Source: an uncultured Shewanella sp. (GTDB lineage Bacteria > Pseudomonadota > Gammaproteobacteria > Enterobacterales > Shewanellaceae). Taken from it: DNA of 64,000 nucleotides. Shown here piece after piece: positions 40,104 to 48,502 of the stretch. A program made the position numbers and the translations under genes. The notes under the pieces were generated by a model that worked only from the letters and a program-made list of their open reading frames with translations, was not told the DNA's origin and made no database searches. Within the stretch, counting starts at the first letter, position 1. Each line of letters starts with the position of its first letter. Where the stretch lies: the NCBI RefSeq assembly GCF_947501225.1, contig NZ_CANMUW010000003.1, positions 333,753 to 397,752 of the forward strand, read 5' to 3'.

Positions 40104-40211
40104 ATGTGGTTTACCTCTGAAATCGCGGCTTTGTTATTGACCCCTGTATTTGGTTTTACCTTGTGTGCCGTACTTATCTGTACATTCAGGTGGGATAGGG
40201 TTCAAGACTGA
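40104..40211 (+). CDS. 35-residue membrane peptide in the PspC-like operon
   Basis: An ATG 2 bases after the previous stop is preceded by AAAGGAG at 5-base spacing. The 35 residues read MWFTSEIAALLLTPVFGF, then TLCAVLICTFRWDRVQD: one membrane helix and a short basic/acidic tail. I do not recognise it. Its ideal ribosome site and position between two operon genes make a real small protein likely. Confidence 0.6.
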   Translation: MWFTSEIAALLLTPVFGFTLCAVLICTFRWDRVQD

Positions 40212-40245
40212 ATGCAGAGCGGCAGAATAGTTTACTGGGGGAAGT

Positions 40246-40464
40246 ATGAGTGGTTTTAGTTCTTTAGATAAGATGGTATCAAGGTTGAAGCAACCAGAGC
40301 GTTTAGTTTGTGGCGTGGCGGCCAAGGTCGCGAACAAGTTTAACTGGTCATGCTTGTGGACACGAGTGGTGTGGGCTGCGCTGGTATTGATGAATCCGGC
40401 TATGGGGTTACTCATCTACTTTGTTCTGGCAATAGTTTTGCCGAAGTGGGAAAGAGACTTTTGA
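40246..40464 (+). CDS. PspC-domain protein
   Basis: The 72-residue protein has the PspC domain: RLVCGVAAKVANKFNWSCLW, then TRVVWAALVLMNPAMGLLIYF and VLAIVLPKWERDF. It is an inner-membrane protein with one amphipathic and one or two hydrophobic segments. In E. coli PspC works with PspB to relay membrane stress to PspA. This gene is not in a pspABC cluster; it stands third in an operon with a sigma-54-type promoter. Orthology to PspC itself is uncertain. Confidence 0.8.
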   Translation: MSGFSSLDKMVSRLKQPERLVCGVAAKVANKFNWSCLWTRVVWAALVLMNPAMGLLIYFVLAIVLPKWERDF

Positions 40465-40484
40465 ATACCCGAAGAAGAGTAAAA

Positions 40485-40838
40485 ATGAAAAAAATTTTGG
40501 ATCTCTTTATTGGGATCGGTATCGCCATTTTGGCAAGTGCGCTTTTAATTGCGGCGGTACAAACCTGGGGGACCACTCAGTTTCTGACCGGAACCTTATT
40601 GAGCATAGAACCTATCTTCTCGATGGAGATGAATGTGTGGCTTGTGCTCCTTAGCTCCGTAGTGGTGTTAATCCTCTTATTCTGGCTAACATTGGCCTTT
40701 AGTTTTCTGGCATTGGTGTCCGGGCTATGCATAACCTGCGCCTTTATCATGGTATTTGCCGGATTCTCACTCTTTTGGCCTGTATTACTGCTTATTCTGG
40801 CTGCGTGGGGCGTCGGACAAGCTAGCCAGGCTGACTAG
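40485..40838 (+). CDS. 117-residue polytopic membrane protein, unknown
   Basis: I start it at the ATG at 40485 (MKKILDLFIGIG); the open frame extends upstream but overlaps the PspC gene. The product has three to four hydrophobic segments (FIGIGIAILASALLIAAV, VWLVLLSSVVVLILLFWLTLA in two parts, LCITCAFIMVFAGFSLFWPVLLLIL in two parts). I recognise no family. It is the last gene of the sigma-54 unit, 20 bases after the PspC-domain gene, and is convergent with the enoyl-CoA hydratase-like gene. Confidence 0.75.
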   Translation: MKKILDLFIGIGIAILASALLIAAVQTWGTTQFLTGTLLSIEPIFSMEMNVWLVLLSSVVVLILLFWLTLAFSFLALVSGLCITCAFIMVFAGFSLFWPVLLLILAAWGVGQASQAD

Positions 40839-40919
40839 CTGCTCTCTCTACCCTAAGCCCTTTACTGTCTTAACCTCAATGGCCTTAGTAAAAAGGTATG
40901 GGTTGAATGATTCACAGAT

Positions 40920-41660
40920 TTACTCTCTGTTAAGAAATGCCTTGAAGCGGCTTTTGGCCTCATCACTTTGCAATCTGATTGAAAACTGGCCCAGTTCACG
41001 TTCCATCTGTTTTCTAACTTCATCTTTGTGTGGACGCAGCAGTTCACGGGTTGCCTGTAACGCCTGGGGAGGTTGTTGGGCCAGCTTTATTGCTCTGGAT
41101 AGTGCGTAGTCAAATAGCTCATTCGCTGCAACAACTTCATTGACTATGTTAAAAGAGTTGGCGGCATTGGCATCGAAATCTTCACCCAGTAACAAGAGCT
41201 CTGCGGCTTTCTGGGGACCGACAAGTTGCGGTAGTAATAAACTTGCGCCGGCTTCAGGAACTAAGGCTAAGTTAACAAAGGGTAGCTGAAACTTTGCACT
41301 CGGTGCGGCATAGACCAGGTCACAATGTAGCAGCATAGTGGTGCCTATTCCTACCGCAGCGCCCGTCACTGCCGCAACCAGTGGTTTTTTGAGTTCCAAT
41401 AGGCTGAACAGGAAACGAAAAGCGGGGTGTTTCGCGTCTAAGTTACTATTTTTTAAAAAGTCTGCTACATCGTTGCCAGAGGTAAAACAGTCTGGCTGTC
41501 CTTTGATTAAAAAGGCGTGAATAGCGCTGTCGGACTCACCTTGGATAAGGTATTCTGTGAGGCTAGTATACATGTCGAGGCTGAGCGCATTGCGTTTTTC
41601 GGGTCTGTTGATTGTAATGATTCTGACGCCTTGCTCATCCTGAACCTGAATTGTACTCAT
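40920..41660 (-). CDS. enoyl-CoA hydratase/isomerase family protein
   Basis: The 246-residue crotonase-fold protein has IITINRPEKRNALSLDMY, the first oxyanion-hole region TSGNDVADFL and the second GAAVGIGTTMLLHCDLV, followed by FQLPFVNLALVPEAGAS. The Glu in VPEAG is the one typical of isomerase-type members. Substrate cannot be read from the sequence. It is transcribed alone, divergent from the PCu(A)C gene. Confidence 0.88.
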   Translation of the reverse strand: MSTIQVQDEQGVRIITINRPEKRNALSLDMYTSLTEYLIQGESDSAIHAFLIKGQPDCFTSGNDVADFLKNSNLDAKHPAFRFLFSLLELKKPLVAAVTGAAVGIGTTMLLHCDLVYAAPSAKFQLPFVNLALVPEAGASLLLPQLVGPQKAAELLLLGEDFDANAANSFNIVNEVVAANELFDYALSRAIKLAQQPPQALQATRELLRPHKDEVRKQMERELGQFSIRLQSDEAKSRFKAFLNRE

Positions 41661-41691
41661 TACGTTTTTCCTTTTAGACGAATGGGGTTAA

Positions 41692-42168
41692 ATGGAGTTT
41701 AATACATTGAAACGAATATTCAAACAAGCGTTTAATTTCTTGCTGCTCTCATCTGCATCCTTCACAGCTTTTGCCAATGTGGCACTAGTTGAGGGGTATG
41801 TCAGAGCCATGCCTGCCAGCGTGCCCAATACTGCGGCTTACTTTACTCTTGAAAATCATGGTCCAAAGCGTCAACTCGTTGCAGTAAAAGCCGATTTCGT
41901 GAAGGAGGCGCAGCTTCACACCATTATCGAAGAAGATGGGATGGTCAAAATGCGTCAGGTTGAGAGTTTTAGTATTCCGCAACATGGACAGTTGACCCTG
42001 GTTGAATCGGGTGAGCACGTCATGCTAATGGGGCTGAAGAAGCCGTTGGTCTCCGGAGAGTCGGTCGAGTTAACGCTTGAGTTTGATGACGGCAGTGAGC
42101 TGCCGATTAGCTTGACGGTGAGTAAGCAAGATATGGCTAAGATGAAAGGTCACGCACACCACCATTAA
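41692..42168 (+). CDS. periplasmic copper chaperone, PCu(A)C family
   Basis: PCu(A)C proteins bind Cu(I) in the periplasm and can deliver it to the CuA site of cytochrome c oxidase. The 158-residue product has a signal peptide (FLLLSSASFTAFA), the cupredoxin-like core GYVRAMPASVPNTAAYFTLE, and metal ligands of the H-x(n)-M-x(21)-H-x-M type (LHTIIEEDGMVKM and EHVMLMG). The C-terminus is His-rich (GHAHHH) and may add a copper site. It precedes a DUF2333 gene. Confidence 0.9.
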   Translation: MEFNTLKRIFKQAFNFLLLSSASFTAFANVALVEGYVRAMPASVPNTAAYFTLENHGPKRQLVAVKADFVKEAQLHTIIEEDGMVKMRQVESFSIPQHGQLTLVESGEHVMLMGLKKPLVSGESVELTLEFDDGSELPISLTVSKQDMAKMKGHAHHH

Positions 42169-42196
42169 TGAAATTGGCATAACAGGAGTGTAACAG

Positions 42197-43168
42197 ATGC
42201 AAATGACATGGAAAAAAGGCGCCGGGATTGCTGCCCTGATAATTTTTATTGGTTATCTCATCAGTGTTTGGTGGAGTATCGAGCCCGATGTGTTGAGTGA
42301 GCAGGAGTTAAAAGCAGACAGTGGCAGTCAGGTTGTAGGGTATGCGACGACCAGCTCACTGATACTGACCATGGAAAAGTTACTCGATAAGAGCGGTGGT
42401 TGGCTCTCCAATGATGTGATGCCTCCATCGGTATTTATGGATAATATGCCGGCATTTGAATTTGGTGCACTCGAACAGGCCAGAGATCTGGCGTTGATCA
42501 TGAGAAAGGAGTTTAGCCGCTCTCAATCTCAATCCGCCGCCGATAAAGATCTGTTGGCTGCTCACTCAAAGCTCAACATCGAACATACCAGTTGGCTGGT
42601 TCCCAGCGCCGAGGGTGAGTACAGAGATGCGGTGAAGCTATTGAAGGTGTATCGCGCCAAAATCTCAGATACCGCCAATCAAGACGCCCAGTTCTATGCG
42701 CGCGCAGATAATCTGAACGAATGGCTCAAAGAGGTGCAGAAACGTCTGGGTAGCATGTCCCAGCGTCTGTCGGCTAGCGTAGGCCAGGAGCGCTTGAATA
42801 CCGACCTTGCCGGTGACAGCGAGGCAAGCCAGTCGACACCTAACAGTGCGAGTATGCAGATAAAGACCAGTTGGTGGAAAATTGATGACGTTTTTTATGA
42901 AACTCGTGGTGCGACATGGGCACTGCTGAACTTTATGAAGGCGATAGAGGTCGATTTTGCCGACGTGTTGAAAAAGAAGAATGCTGAAGTCAGTTTGCAG
43001 CAGATTATTCGCGAACTGGAAGAGACACAACAATCTGTCTGGAGCCCGATTATCTTAAATGGTTCGGGGTTCGGCGTTGTCGCCAATCACTCCCTGGTGA
43101 TGGCGAACTATATTTCCCGCGCTAATGCGGCTGTTATCGATCTAACTAACTTATTGACTCAAGGTTAA
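42197..43168 (+). CDS. DUF2333 family membrane-anchored protein
   Basis: The 323-residue protein has one N-terminal membrane helix (GAGIAALIIFIGYLISVWWSI) and a helical periplasmic part (KLLDKSGGWLSNDVMPPSVF, HTSWLVPSAEGEYRDAV, FYETRGATWALLNFMKAIEV). These blocks are the DUF2333 family, common in marine gammaproteobacteria and of unknown function. The next gene starts 3 bases after its stop, so the two are probably co-translated. Confidence 0.88.
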   Translation: MQMTWKKGAGIAALIIFIGYLISVWWSIEPDVLSEQELKADSGSQVVGYATTSSLILTMEKLLDKSGGWLSNDVMPPSVFMDNMPAFEFGALEQARDLALIMRKEFSRSQSQSAADKDLLAAHSKLNIEHTSWLVPSAEGEYRDAVKLLKVYRAKISDTANQDAQFYARADNLNEWLKEVQKRLGSMSQRLSASVGQERLNTDLAGDSEASQSTPNSASMQIKTSWWKIDDVFYETRGATWALLNFMKAIEVDFADVLKKKNAEVSLQQIIRELEETQQSVWSPIILNGSGFGVVANHSLVMANYISRANAAVIDLTNLLTQG

Positions 43169-43171
43169 ATA

Positions 43172-43936
43172 ATGAAAAAAACATTAGTTGCATGTGCCCT
43201 GTTTGCTTCTCTGGCTGCCGGCTCTGTTCAGGCTGCTTCACTGGTAGGATTTAAAGTCGGTGGTGATTACTGGAAGGCGGATACAAGTGGCACCTTTGCT
43301 GAGAATGGTCAACCGCAGCAAGATTTTAACTATAGCTCCGATGCTCAGGGTAGTGTCTGGGTGGCCGTCGAGCATGGTATCCCACTCATTCCTAACTTTA
43401 AGATCAGAGAAAATAGTTTGGATGCGGGCGGTAATGCAACTCTGGCAAGCGGGAGCTCCATGAGTTTCGGTGGTAAGGAGTTCAGCGGAGATATCTCTTC
43501 AAATAGCGATCTCAGCAATACCGATTTTGTACTCTACTATGAGTTACTGGATAACGATATGGTAGCCCTCGACTTAGGTGCTGCCTATAAGAAGATGCAT
43601 GGATCTTTTCGTGTGAACCAGTTGGATACCAATGGTGTGTCGCGTCAGAACTCAGAGGTGGAACTCGATAGCGGTATCGTGATGGCCTATGCCGATGCGC
43701 AGGTTGGTGTGCCGGGACTGGGTCTGTATGGTTTTGCGGAAGTGATGCTGGGTGTCGATGAGACCAATGTCTATGATTATAGCCTGGGTCTGGGTTGGCA
43801 GTTTGATGGTACTGCGTTAGACACTAAGGTACGCGTGGGTTACCGTGACTTTAACTTCGATGTGAATGACTTCGATGGTGTGAGCACTAACACCCAGTTT
43901 AAAGGTTACTTTGCCGGGGTAGAACTGGTGTTCTAA
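43172..43936 (+). CDS. TIGR04219-family outer-membrane beta-barrel protein
   Basis: The 254-residue protein has a signal peptide (TLVACALFASLAAGSVQAA) and repeated beta-strand pairs. It ends GYFAGVELVF with the C-terminal Phe typical of outer-membrane insertion. The opening LVGFKVGGDYWKADTSGTF and the DTKVRVGYRDFNFDVNDF strand match the TIGR04219 family. It is coupled to the DUF2333 gene. Role unknown. Confidence 0.88.
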   Translation: MKKTLVACALFASLAAGSVQAASLVGFKVGGDYWKADTSGTFAENGQPQQDFNYSSDAQGSVWVAVEHGIPLIPNFKIRENSLDAGGNATLASGSSMSFGGKEFSGDISSNSDLSNTDFVLYYELLDNDMVALDLGAAYKKMHGSFRVNQLDTNGVSRQNSEVELDSGIVMAYADAQVGVPGLGLYGFAEVMLGVDETNVYDYSLGLGWQFDGTALDTKVRVGYRDFNFDVNDFDGVSTNTQFKGYFAGVELVF

Positions 43937-43966
43937 TATCGCAAGATGCTTAGATAGTTGAGCATT

Positions 43967-44004
43967 AAAAAACCGCCACTAACTCAGTTAGTGGCGGTTT
44001 TTTT
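43967..44004. terminator. bidirectional terminator between the barrel gene and tolC
   Basis: AACCGCCACTAACT and AGTTAGTGGCGGTT form a perfect 14-bp stem. A runs on the left and T runs on the right let it act in both directions, fitting the convergent genes. Confidence 0.93.
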
Positions 44005-44045
44005 GTATCGGGAGCAGGCTTTAACCTGCTCAGATAATGGCTCGG

Positions 44046-45371
44046 TTATGGCGTCACAGTTGCAGCAGTCAGGCCGTTGTTTATCGCGATAACGTCGTCT
44101 TCATTCAAGGTTCCGGCAGCTTGTTTAAGTGCAAGAATCGAGTTGATATAACCGTAACGGGCATCAGATAACTGACGTTTAGAGTCATACAGATCGCGAG
44201 TTCGGTTCAGTACATCGACGATGGTACGGGTACCCACTTCGAAGCCGGCTTGAGTCGCCTTCAATGCACTCTCAGAGGAGAGTACCGACTGCTCGTAAGC
44301 ACGAATCGAGCTGATCGATGCGCCAACGTTGTTGAAGTTGTTGCGAACATCTTTAACCACCTTACGGTAGGTTTGTTCCAGCTTCTCGCTTGCATCGACA
44401 AACTGATATTGAGCCTGTTTGACTTTCGATGTGACTTTAAAGCCTTCGAAGATAGGCACGCTCAGTGTCAGACCAACGTTGGCATTGTCGAAGTCACTCT
44501 TACTGCCTTCGTGGCTCTTCTGCTCAAGGTTAGTGGTATAGCCCGCATTTAAATTCAGCGAAGGCATGTGTCCCGCCTTATAGAGGCTGATGGTCTCTTG
44601 AGCGATATCTTTACCGATACGTCTGGTCACAAGATCGACGCTGTTTGTTTCAGCCATCTTCAACCACTCATTAGGCTGAGCCGGAGATGGAGTAACCGCG
44701 GTGAAACGAGTCGTGTCCAGAATATTGATAGACTTATGATCGACCCCCGTAATTTCACGCAGTGCTTCGTAACTGTTGATAAGCTGGTTCTCTGATAAAA
44801 TTTCAGAGGCTCTGGCAAGGTCATACTGAGCCTGTGCCTCGTGTACGTCGGTAATGGCTGTCAGGCCTACTGCAAATCTTTGCTTAGTCTGTTCCAGTTG
44901 ACGTTCGATGGCACGCTTTTCTGAACCTTTAAATTCGAAGTTATCTTTAGCCGATAATACGTCGAAATAGGCTCCGGTTACACGGATGATCAGCTTCTGC
45001 AGTTCCGAGGCGTATGCGGCATCGGCCTGAGAGGCGGCAAGCTCGGCTAAGCTTAGTCCAACCCATGCGCTGTGATCATAGATAACCTGTTTCAGGCTGA
45101 CACCGGCATTGAGGCCGCTGTTATATTCGCTATCGGAGACATTGCTCCAACTTTTAGCATAACCTACGCTAGCGCTGATGCTAGGTAGTAAGGGGGCACG
45201 GTTTTCTTCAATCTGTTCGTACAGTGCATCTCGCTGTGCCTTTGCCTGTAAGGCGACAGGATCACTTGTCAGCGCTTGTTGATATATCTGTAATAAATCA
45301 TCGGCCTGAACGGAAGAGGTGGTAGCTGCAAGCGTTAAAGCTGCGCATATCGATCGGATCTTGAATTTCAT
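44046..45371 (-). CDS. tolC: outer-membrane channel protein TolC
   Basis: TolC is the trimeric outer-membrane exit duct for type I secretion and RND or MFS efflux. The 441-residue precursor has a signal peptide (CAALTLAATTSSVQA) and two repeated OEP domains (LLQIYQQALTSDPVALQAKA, and GFEVGTRTIVDVLNRTRDLY in the second). Divergent from nudF, as in E. coli. Confidence 0.94.
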   Translation of the reverse strand: MKFKIRSICAALTLAATTSSVQADDLLQIYQQALTSDPVALQAKAQRDALYEQIEENRAPLLPSISASVGYAKSWSNVSDSEYNSGLNAGVSLKQVIYDHSAWVGLSLAELAASQADAAYASELQKLIIRVTGAYFDVLSAKDNFEFKGSEKRAIERQLEQTKQRFAVGLTAITDVHEAQAQYDLARASEILSENQLINSYEALREITGVDHKSINILDTTRFTAVTPSPAQPNEWLKMAETNSVDLVTRRIGKDIAQETISLYKAGHMPSLNLNAGYTTNLEQKSHEGSKSDFDNANVGLTLSVPIFEGFKVTSKVKQAQYQFVDASEKLEQTYRKVVKDVRNNFNNVGASISSIRAYEQSVLSSESALKATQAGFEVGTRTIVDVLNRTRDLYDSKRQLSDARYGYINSILALKQAAGTLNEDDVIAINNGLTAATVTP

Positions 45372-45683
45372 TAGTTGTCCTTTTAGACAAAATCCTCCAC
45401 TGGAGGAGCCATTTAACTTTTATAGCTAAGTTATACCTCACAAAAAAGCTGTAAGGCGGTTTGCGCTTCCCGACGCTTCCCGACACATCTAAACTCAATG
45501 ACTATCTCATTTAAGGGATAGATATTAAGAAATTACTTGTTTTTAAGTCAACTATGAATTGTAACAGTTTTTGATTTTAATTATGCTTTTTCTGTCGATT
45601 TTATCTGCATCATTTGTTTGCAGCCGCTTTTGGTAACGGCGGATGGTTTCTTACTGCAAAAAAGATCCAATATCGAGGTTTAA
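45372..45683. promoter_or_regulatory. divergent tolC-nudF intergenic region
   Basis: Two short hairpins lie in the tolC leader: TTGTC/GACAA at 45375-45390, whose loop on the minus strand carries the AAAGG ribosome site, and CCTCCA-C-TGGAGG at 45394-45406. A tandem direct repeat CGCTTCCCGA occurs twice near 45465-45484. The centre is AT-rich and should hold the promoters. No gene is seen. Confidence 0.45.
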
Positions 45684-46286
45684 ATGAAACAAAAATATAG
45701 TCATAAAGATGTCGAGTTGTTGGAGAAGAGAACCCTCTTTAAAGGATTCTTTACTTTAGATGAATATCGATTCAAACACAGGTTATTCGATGGTGGCTGG
45801 AGTGGTGAGGTTGTCAGGGAGGTGTTTGAGAGAGGCAATGCCGTTGTTGTGCTTCCCTACGATCCGATAACCGATCAGGTGATCTTGATTGAGCAGATAC
45901 GGATCCCGGCATTACAATCGTCCAAGACCCCCTGGCTACTGGAGTTGGTTGCCGGGATGGTTGAAGCCGGTGAGTCCTCTGCGGAGGTGGCTGTCAGAGA
46001 ACTTAAAGAGGAAGCGGGAGTAGAGGCTGGCAAGATTGAGGAGATCGCTTCCTATTTCTCGAGCCCTGGTGGTTCCAGCGAGAGGTATGATTTTTTCTGG
46101 GCCGCAGTCGATGCGAGTCAGGCTGAGGGAATACATGGCCTAAGCGAAGAGCACGAAGATATCAAGGTACACGTTTTAGGGCGTGAGCAAGCCTTTGCTT
46201 TAGTGAAAGATGGTATAATCAATAATGCGTCGACGGTTATCGGGTTACAGTGGCTCGAGTTGAACTATCAAACATTGACAGTCTAA
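45684..46286 (+). CDS. nudF: ADP-ribose diphosphatase NudF
   Basis: NudF hydrolyses ADP-ribose to AMP and ribose 5-phosphate, clearing a reactive NAD breakdown product. The 200-residue protein carries the Nudix box, from GMVEAGESSAEVAVRE to LKEEAGVEAG at about residues 91-116, with the REL-EEAG core that binds the metals. It opens nudF-yqiB-cpdA-yqiA-parE, the order known from E. coli. Confidence 0.95.
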   Translation: MKQKYSHKDVELLEKRTLFKGFFTLDEYRFKHRLFDGGWSGEVVREVFERGNAVVVLPYDPITDQVILIEQIRIPALQSSKTPWLLELVAGMVEAGESSAEVAVRELKEEAGVEAGKIEEIASYFSSPGGSSERYDFFWAAVDASQAEGIHGLSEEHEDIKVHVLGREQAFALVKDGIINNASTVIGLQWLELNYQTLTV

Positions 46287-46328
46287 TGGGAAAATCCCTA
46301 AGCAAAACCAAATACTATCTGAAGAGAG

Positions 46329-46784
46329 ATGCCCGTGAGTAAGAGTGCAACAAGCCTGAACCCTAAGAGATATCAGCCTGATGTAAACAGGTTTCTGGCT
46401 CTGTGTGGGCGAAATTATTTCCATATTTTACGCTGGTTGCCTTTCGAGGGCGGGCAGGGGGATTATTGGCAGGTTGAAGGGGAGTTTGGCAGGCTGGATG
46501 TGCGCATCCTGGAGAATACTAAATATACCCAGTTGATCGAAATATCGAGAGCGCTGAGCCAATCTGATTATATCGACACTCCCCAGATGTGTGTCAGAGT
46601 TTATCATGATGCTAAATTAGCAGAAGTGTTAACTAGTCGACAGATTTATCAATTGCGTCCGGTATATGATTATCCAAATATACGTATGCACCATCGTGAT
46701 GAAAAGTATCAGGTCAATGCTTTTCTGGAAGAGTTATTAAAGATTGATAGCCACATGAGTGCGGTTTGTTTATCAGAATCTTAG
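46329..46784 (+). CDS. yqiB: DUF1249 family protein YqiB
   Basis: The 151-residue cytoplasmic protein has the DUF1249 core (LCGRNYFHILRWLPFE, RLDVRILENTKYTQLIEI, VRVYHDAKLAEV). Its function is unknown. A GTG two codons downstream is an alternative start. Positioned between nudF and cpdA as in E. coli. Confidence 0.9.
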   Translation: MPVSKSATSLNPKRYQPDVNRFLALCGRNYFHILRWLPFEGGQGDYWQVEGEFGRLDVRILENTKYTQLIEISRALSQSDYIDTPQMCVRVYHDAKLAEVLTSRQIYQLRPVYDYPNIRMHHRDEKYQVNAFLEELLKIDSHMSAVCLSES

Positions 46785-46793
46785 GGTTTAATT

Positions 46794-47633
46794 GTGCTAA
46801 AAGAGGCTATCTCTTACTCCATCGATGAAGAAGCAAGTGTCAGAGTCGTACAGGTTACGGATCCACACCTGTTCGCCGATCCCGGTGCTCAGCTACTGGG
46901 AGTGAATACGGCTCAGAGTCTGGAAGCGGTACTCAATACGATTAATGCGGTGCATTACCCTGCTCATTTCATGTTGGCTACCGGTGATATCAGTCAAGAC
47001 TACTCCGGCGAGTCCTATCATAACTTCGTTCGGGCCATTGCCCCTCTCGAGCTGCCATGCCATTACCTTCCCGGCAATCATGATGATCCCCGGATCATGC
47101 ATCTTAATATGCAGGGACCCAATATCTATGGTCAGAGACGAATCCTGGCCGGGAACTGGCAGATTATCATGCTGGACTCTACCGTTCGCGGAAAGCCTGG
47201 CGGACATATGGCTGATAGTGAAATGGATATCATCAAGAGTGCCGTGGCCGATCAACCCGAACGTCACACCTTACTTGTGATGCACCACAACCCGATTCTG
47301 GTTAATTGTGCCTGGCTCGATCAGCACTGTATGGACAACGGAACTGACTTCATTGAGCAGGTTGCCGAGATACCGCAGGTCAAAGGCTTGTTGTGGGGAC
47401 ACGTCCACCAGAAGCTGGATCAGGAACACAGTGGGAAGCATGGCACAATGCACCTGATGGCAACACCATCGACCTGTATCCAATTTAAGCCAAAATCTTC
47501 CTATTTTGCCTTGGATGCTTTGCAACCCGGTTATCGCTTACTGGAGCTCAAAGCTGATGGCACTATTTTGACTAATGTGTACCGGGTGCCCGGTGATAAC
47601 TTCTCACCGGATAGAGAGGCTAGCGGTTACTAA
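46794..47633 (+). CDS. cpdA: 3',5'-cyclic-AMP phosphodiesterase CpdA
   Basis: CpdA hydrolyses cAMP to AMP and so modulates CRP-dependent regulation. In Shewanella this would affect anaerobic respiration, which is CRP-controlled. The 279-residue metallophosphoesterase starts at a GTG. It has the metal-binding motifs VTDPHLF, ATGDISQD, LPGNHDDP, VMHHNPI and LWGHVHQ in the usual order. Confidence 0.95.
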   Translation: MLKEAISYSIDEEASVRVVQVTDPHLFADPGAQLLGVNTAQSLEAVLNTINAVHYPAHFMLATGDISQDYSGESYHNFVRAIAPLELPCHYLPGNHDDPRIMHLNMQGPNIYGQRRILAGNWQIIMLDSTVRGKPGGHMADSEMDIIKSAVADQPERHTLLVMHHNPILVNCAWLDQHCMDNGTDFIEQVAEIPQVKGLLWGHVHQKLDQEHSGKHGTMHLMATPSTCIQFKPKSSYFALDALQPGYRLLELKADGTILTNVYRVPGDNFSPDREASGY

Positions 47634-47875
47634 TCCGAGCCCGGTGATTACAGTATTTCACCGGAGGCATCAGTAGATCCCCTATCCTATCTGCCGATGT
47701 TTCTAAAATGTTAGAAATTCAGAGCCCGTTGCGCACTTATTAGACTCCGATACTTGGTAGAAACTCCGGCAAGTGTTAGCATTCTATCGATTATCTATTG
47801 TAAATTTTTCGATTACTCTCCTATTTGACCCCTGGTGGTTATTCGATAACAGGAATAATCAAAGAATGAGGAAAT

Positions 47876-48454
47876 ATGCTGCTCTATATTCACGGGTTCA
47901 ATAGTTCTCCTTTATCAGAAAAAGGGATAGTTACTGCGCGGTTTATCGCTGAGCATTATCCGCAGCTCCGGTTCTTGCAACCCCAACTCCCCTCCAGTCC
48001 GAAAGAAGCGATGGCTCTGCTGAGTGGGCTGGTTGAGTCCGCATTGAGTGATGGTGAGGAGTTGACCTTTATCGGTTCCTCTCTCGGTGGGTATTTTGCG
48101 AGTTACCTGACGGAGAAATATGGTGGTCGTGCAGCGGTGATTAATCCGGCCGTGACGCCATTCGAGTTGTTCGATGAGTTTATCGGCCCTCAACATAACC
48201 CTTATACCGATGAACATTATCAGGTTATACCTGAGCATAAATGTGACGTAGCAGAGTTTAATACCCAAGTAATTTTTAACCCGGATCGTTTCTTTGTATT
48301 ATTGCAGTCGGGTGATGAAGTTCTAGATTATCGACAAGCCGTTCAGAAATACCACTGTTGTAAGCTGTTAGTTGAAGCCGGTGGTGATCATAGTTTTATA
48401 GGCTATGAAAAGCAGTTACATTCAATCTGCCAATTTCTGTTTCTTGACAAATAG
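47876..48454 (+). CDS. yqiA: esterase YqiA
   Basis: The 192-residue alpha/beta-hydrolase has the nucleophile elbow GSSLGGYFAS, an N-terminal YIHGFNSSP and the terminal GGDHSF with the catalytic His. E. coli YqiA is an esterase acting on palmitoyl-CoA and p-nitrophenyl esters; the physiological substrate is unknown. A 242-base gap separates it from cpdA, so it may have its own promoter. parE follows. Confidence 0.92.
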   Translation: MLLYIHGFNSSPLSEKGIVTARFIAEHYPQLRFLQPQLPSSPKEAMALLSGLVESALSDGEELTFIGSSLGGYFASYLTEKYGGRAAVINPAVTPFELFDEFIGPQHNPYTDEHYQVIPEHKCDVAEFNTQVIFNPDRFFVLLQSGDEVLDYRQAVQKYHCCKLLVEAGGDHSFIGYEKQLHSICQFLFLDK

Positions 48455-48502
48455 CCATGTAGGGCCTCAACATGGCCTGAATAACAATATATTGTGTGTG
48501 CC

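Noticed and set aside
45465-45484. Tandem CGCTTCCCGA repeat near tolC considered as a CRISPR or regulatory array
   Set aside because: Only two copies without spacers; too short to support a function.
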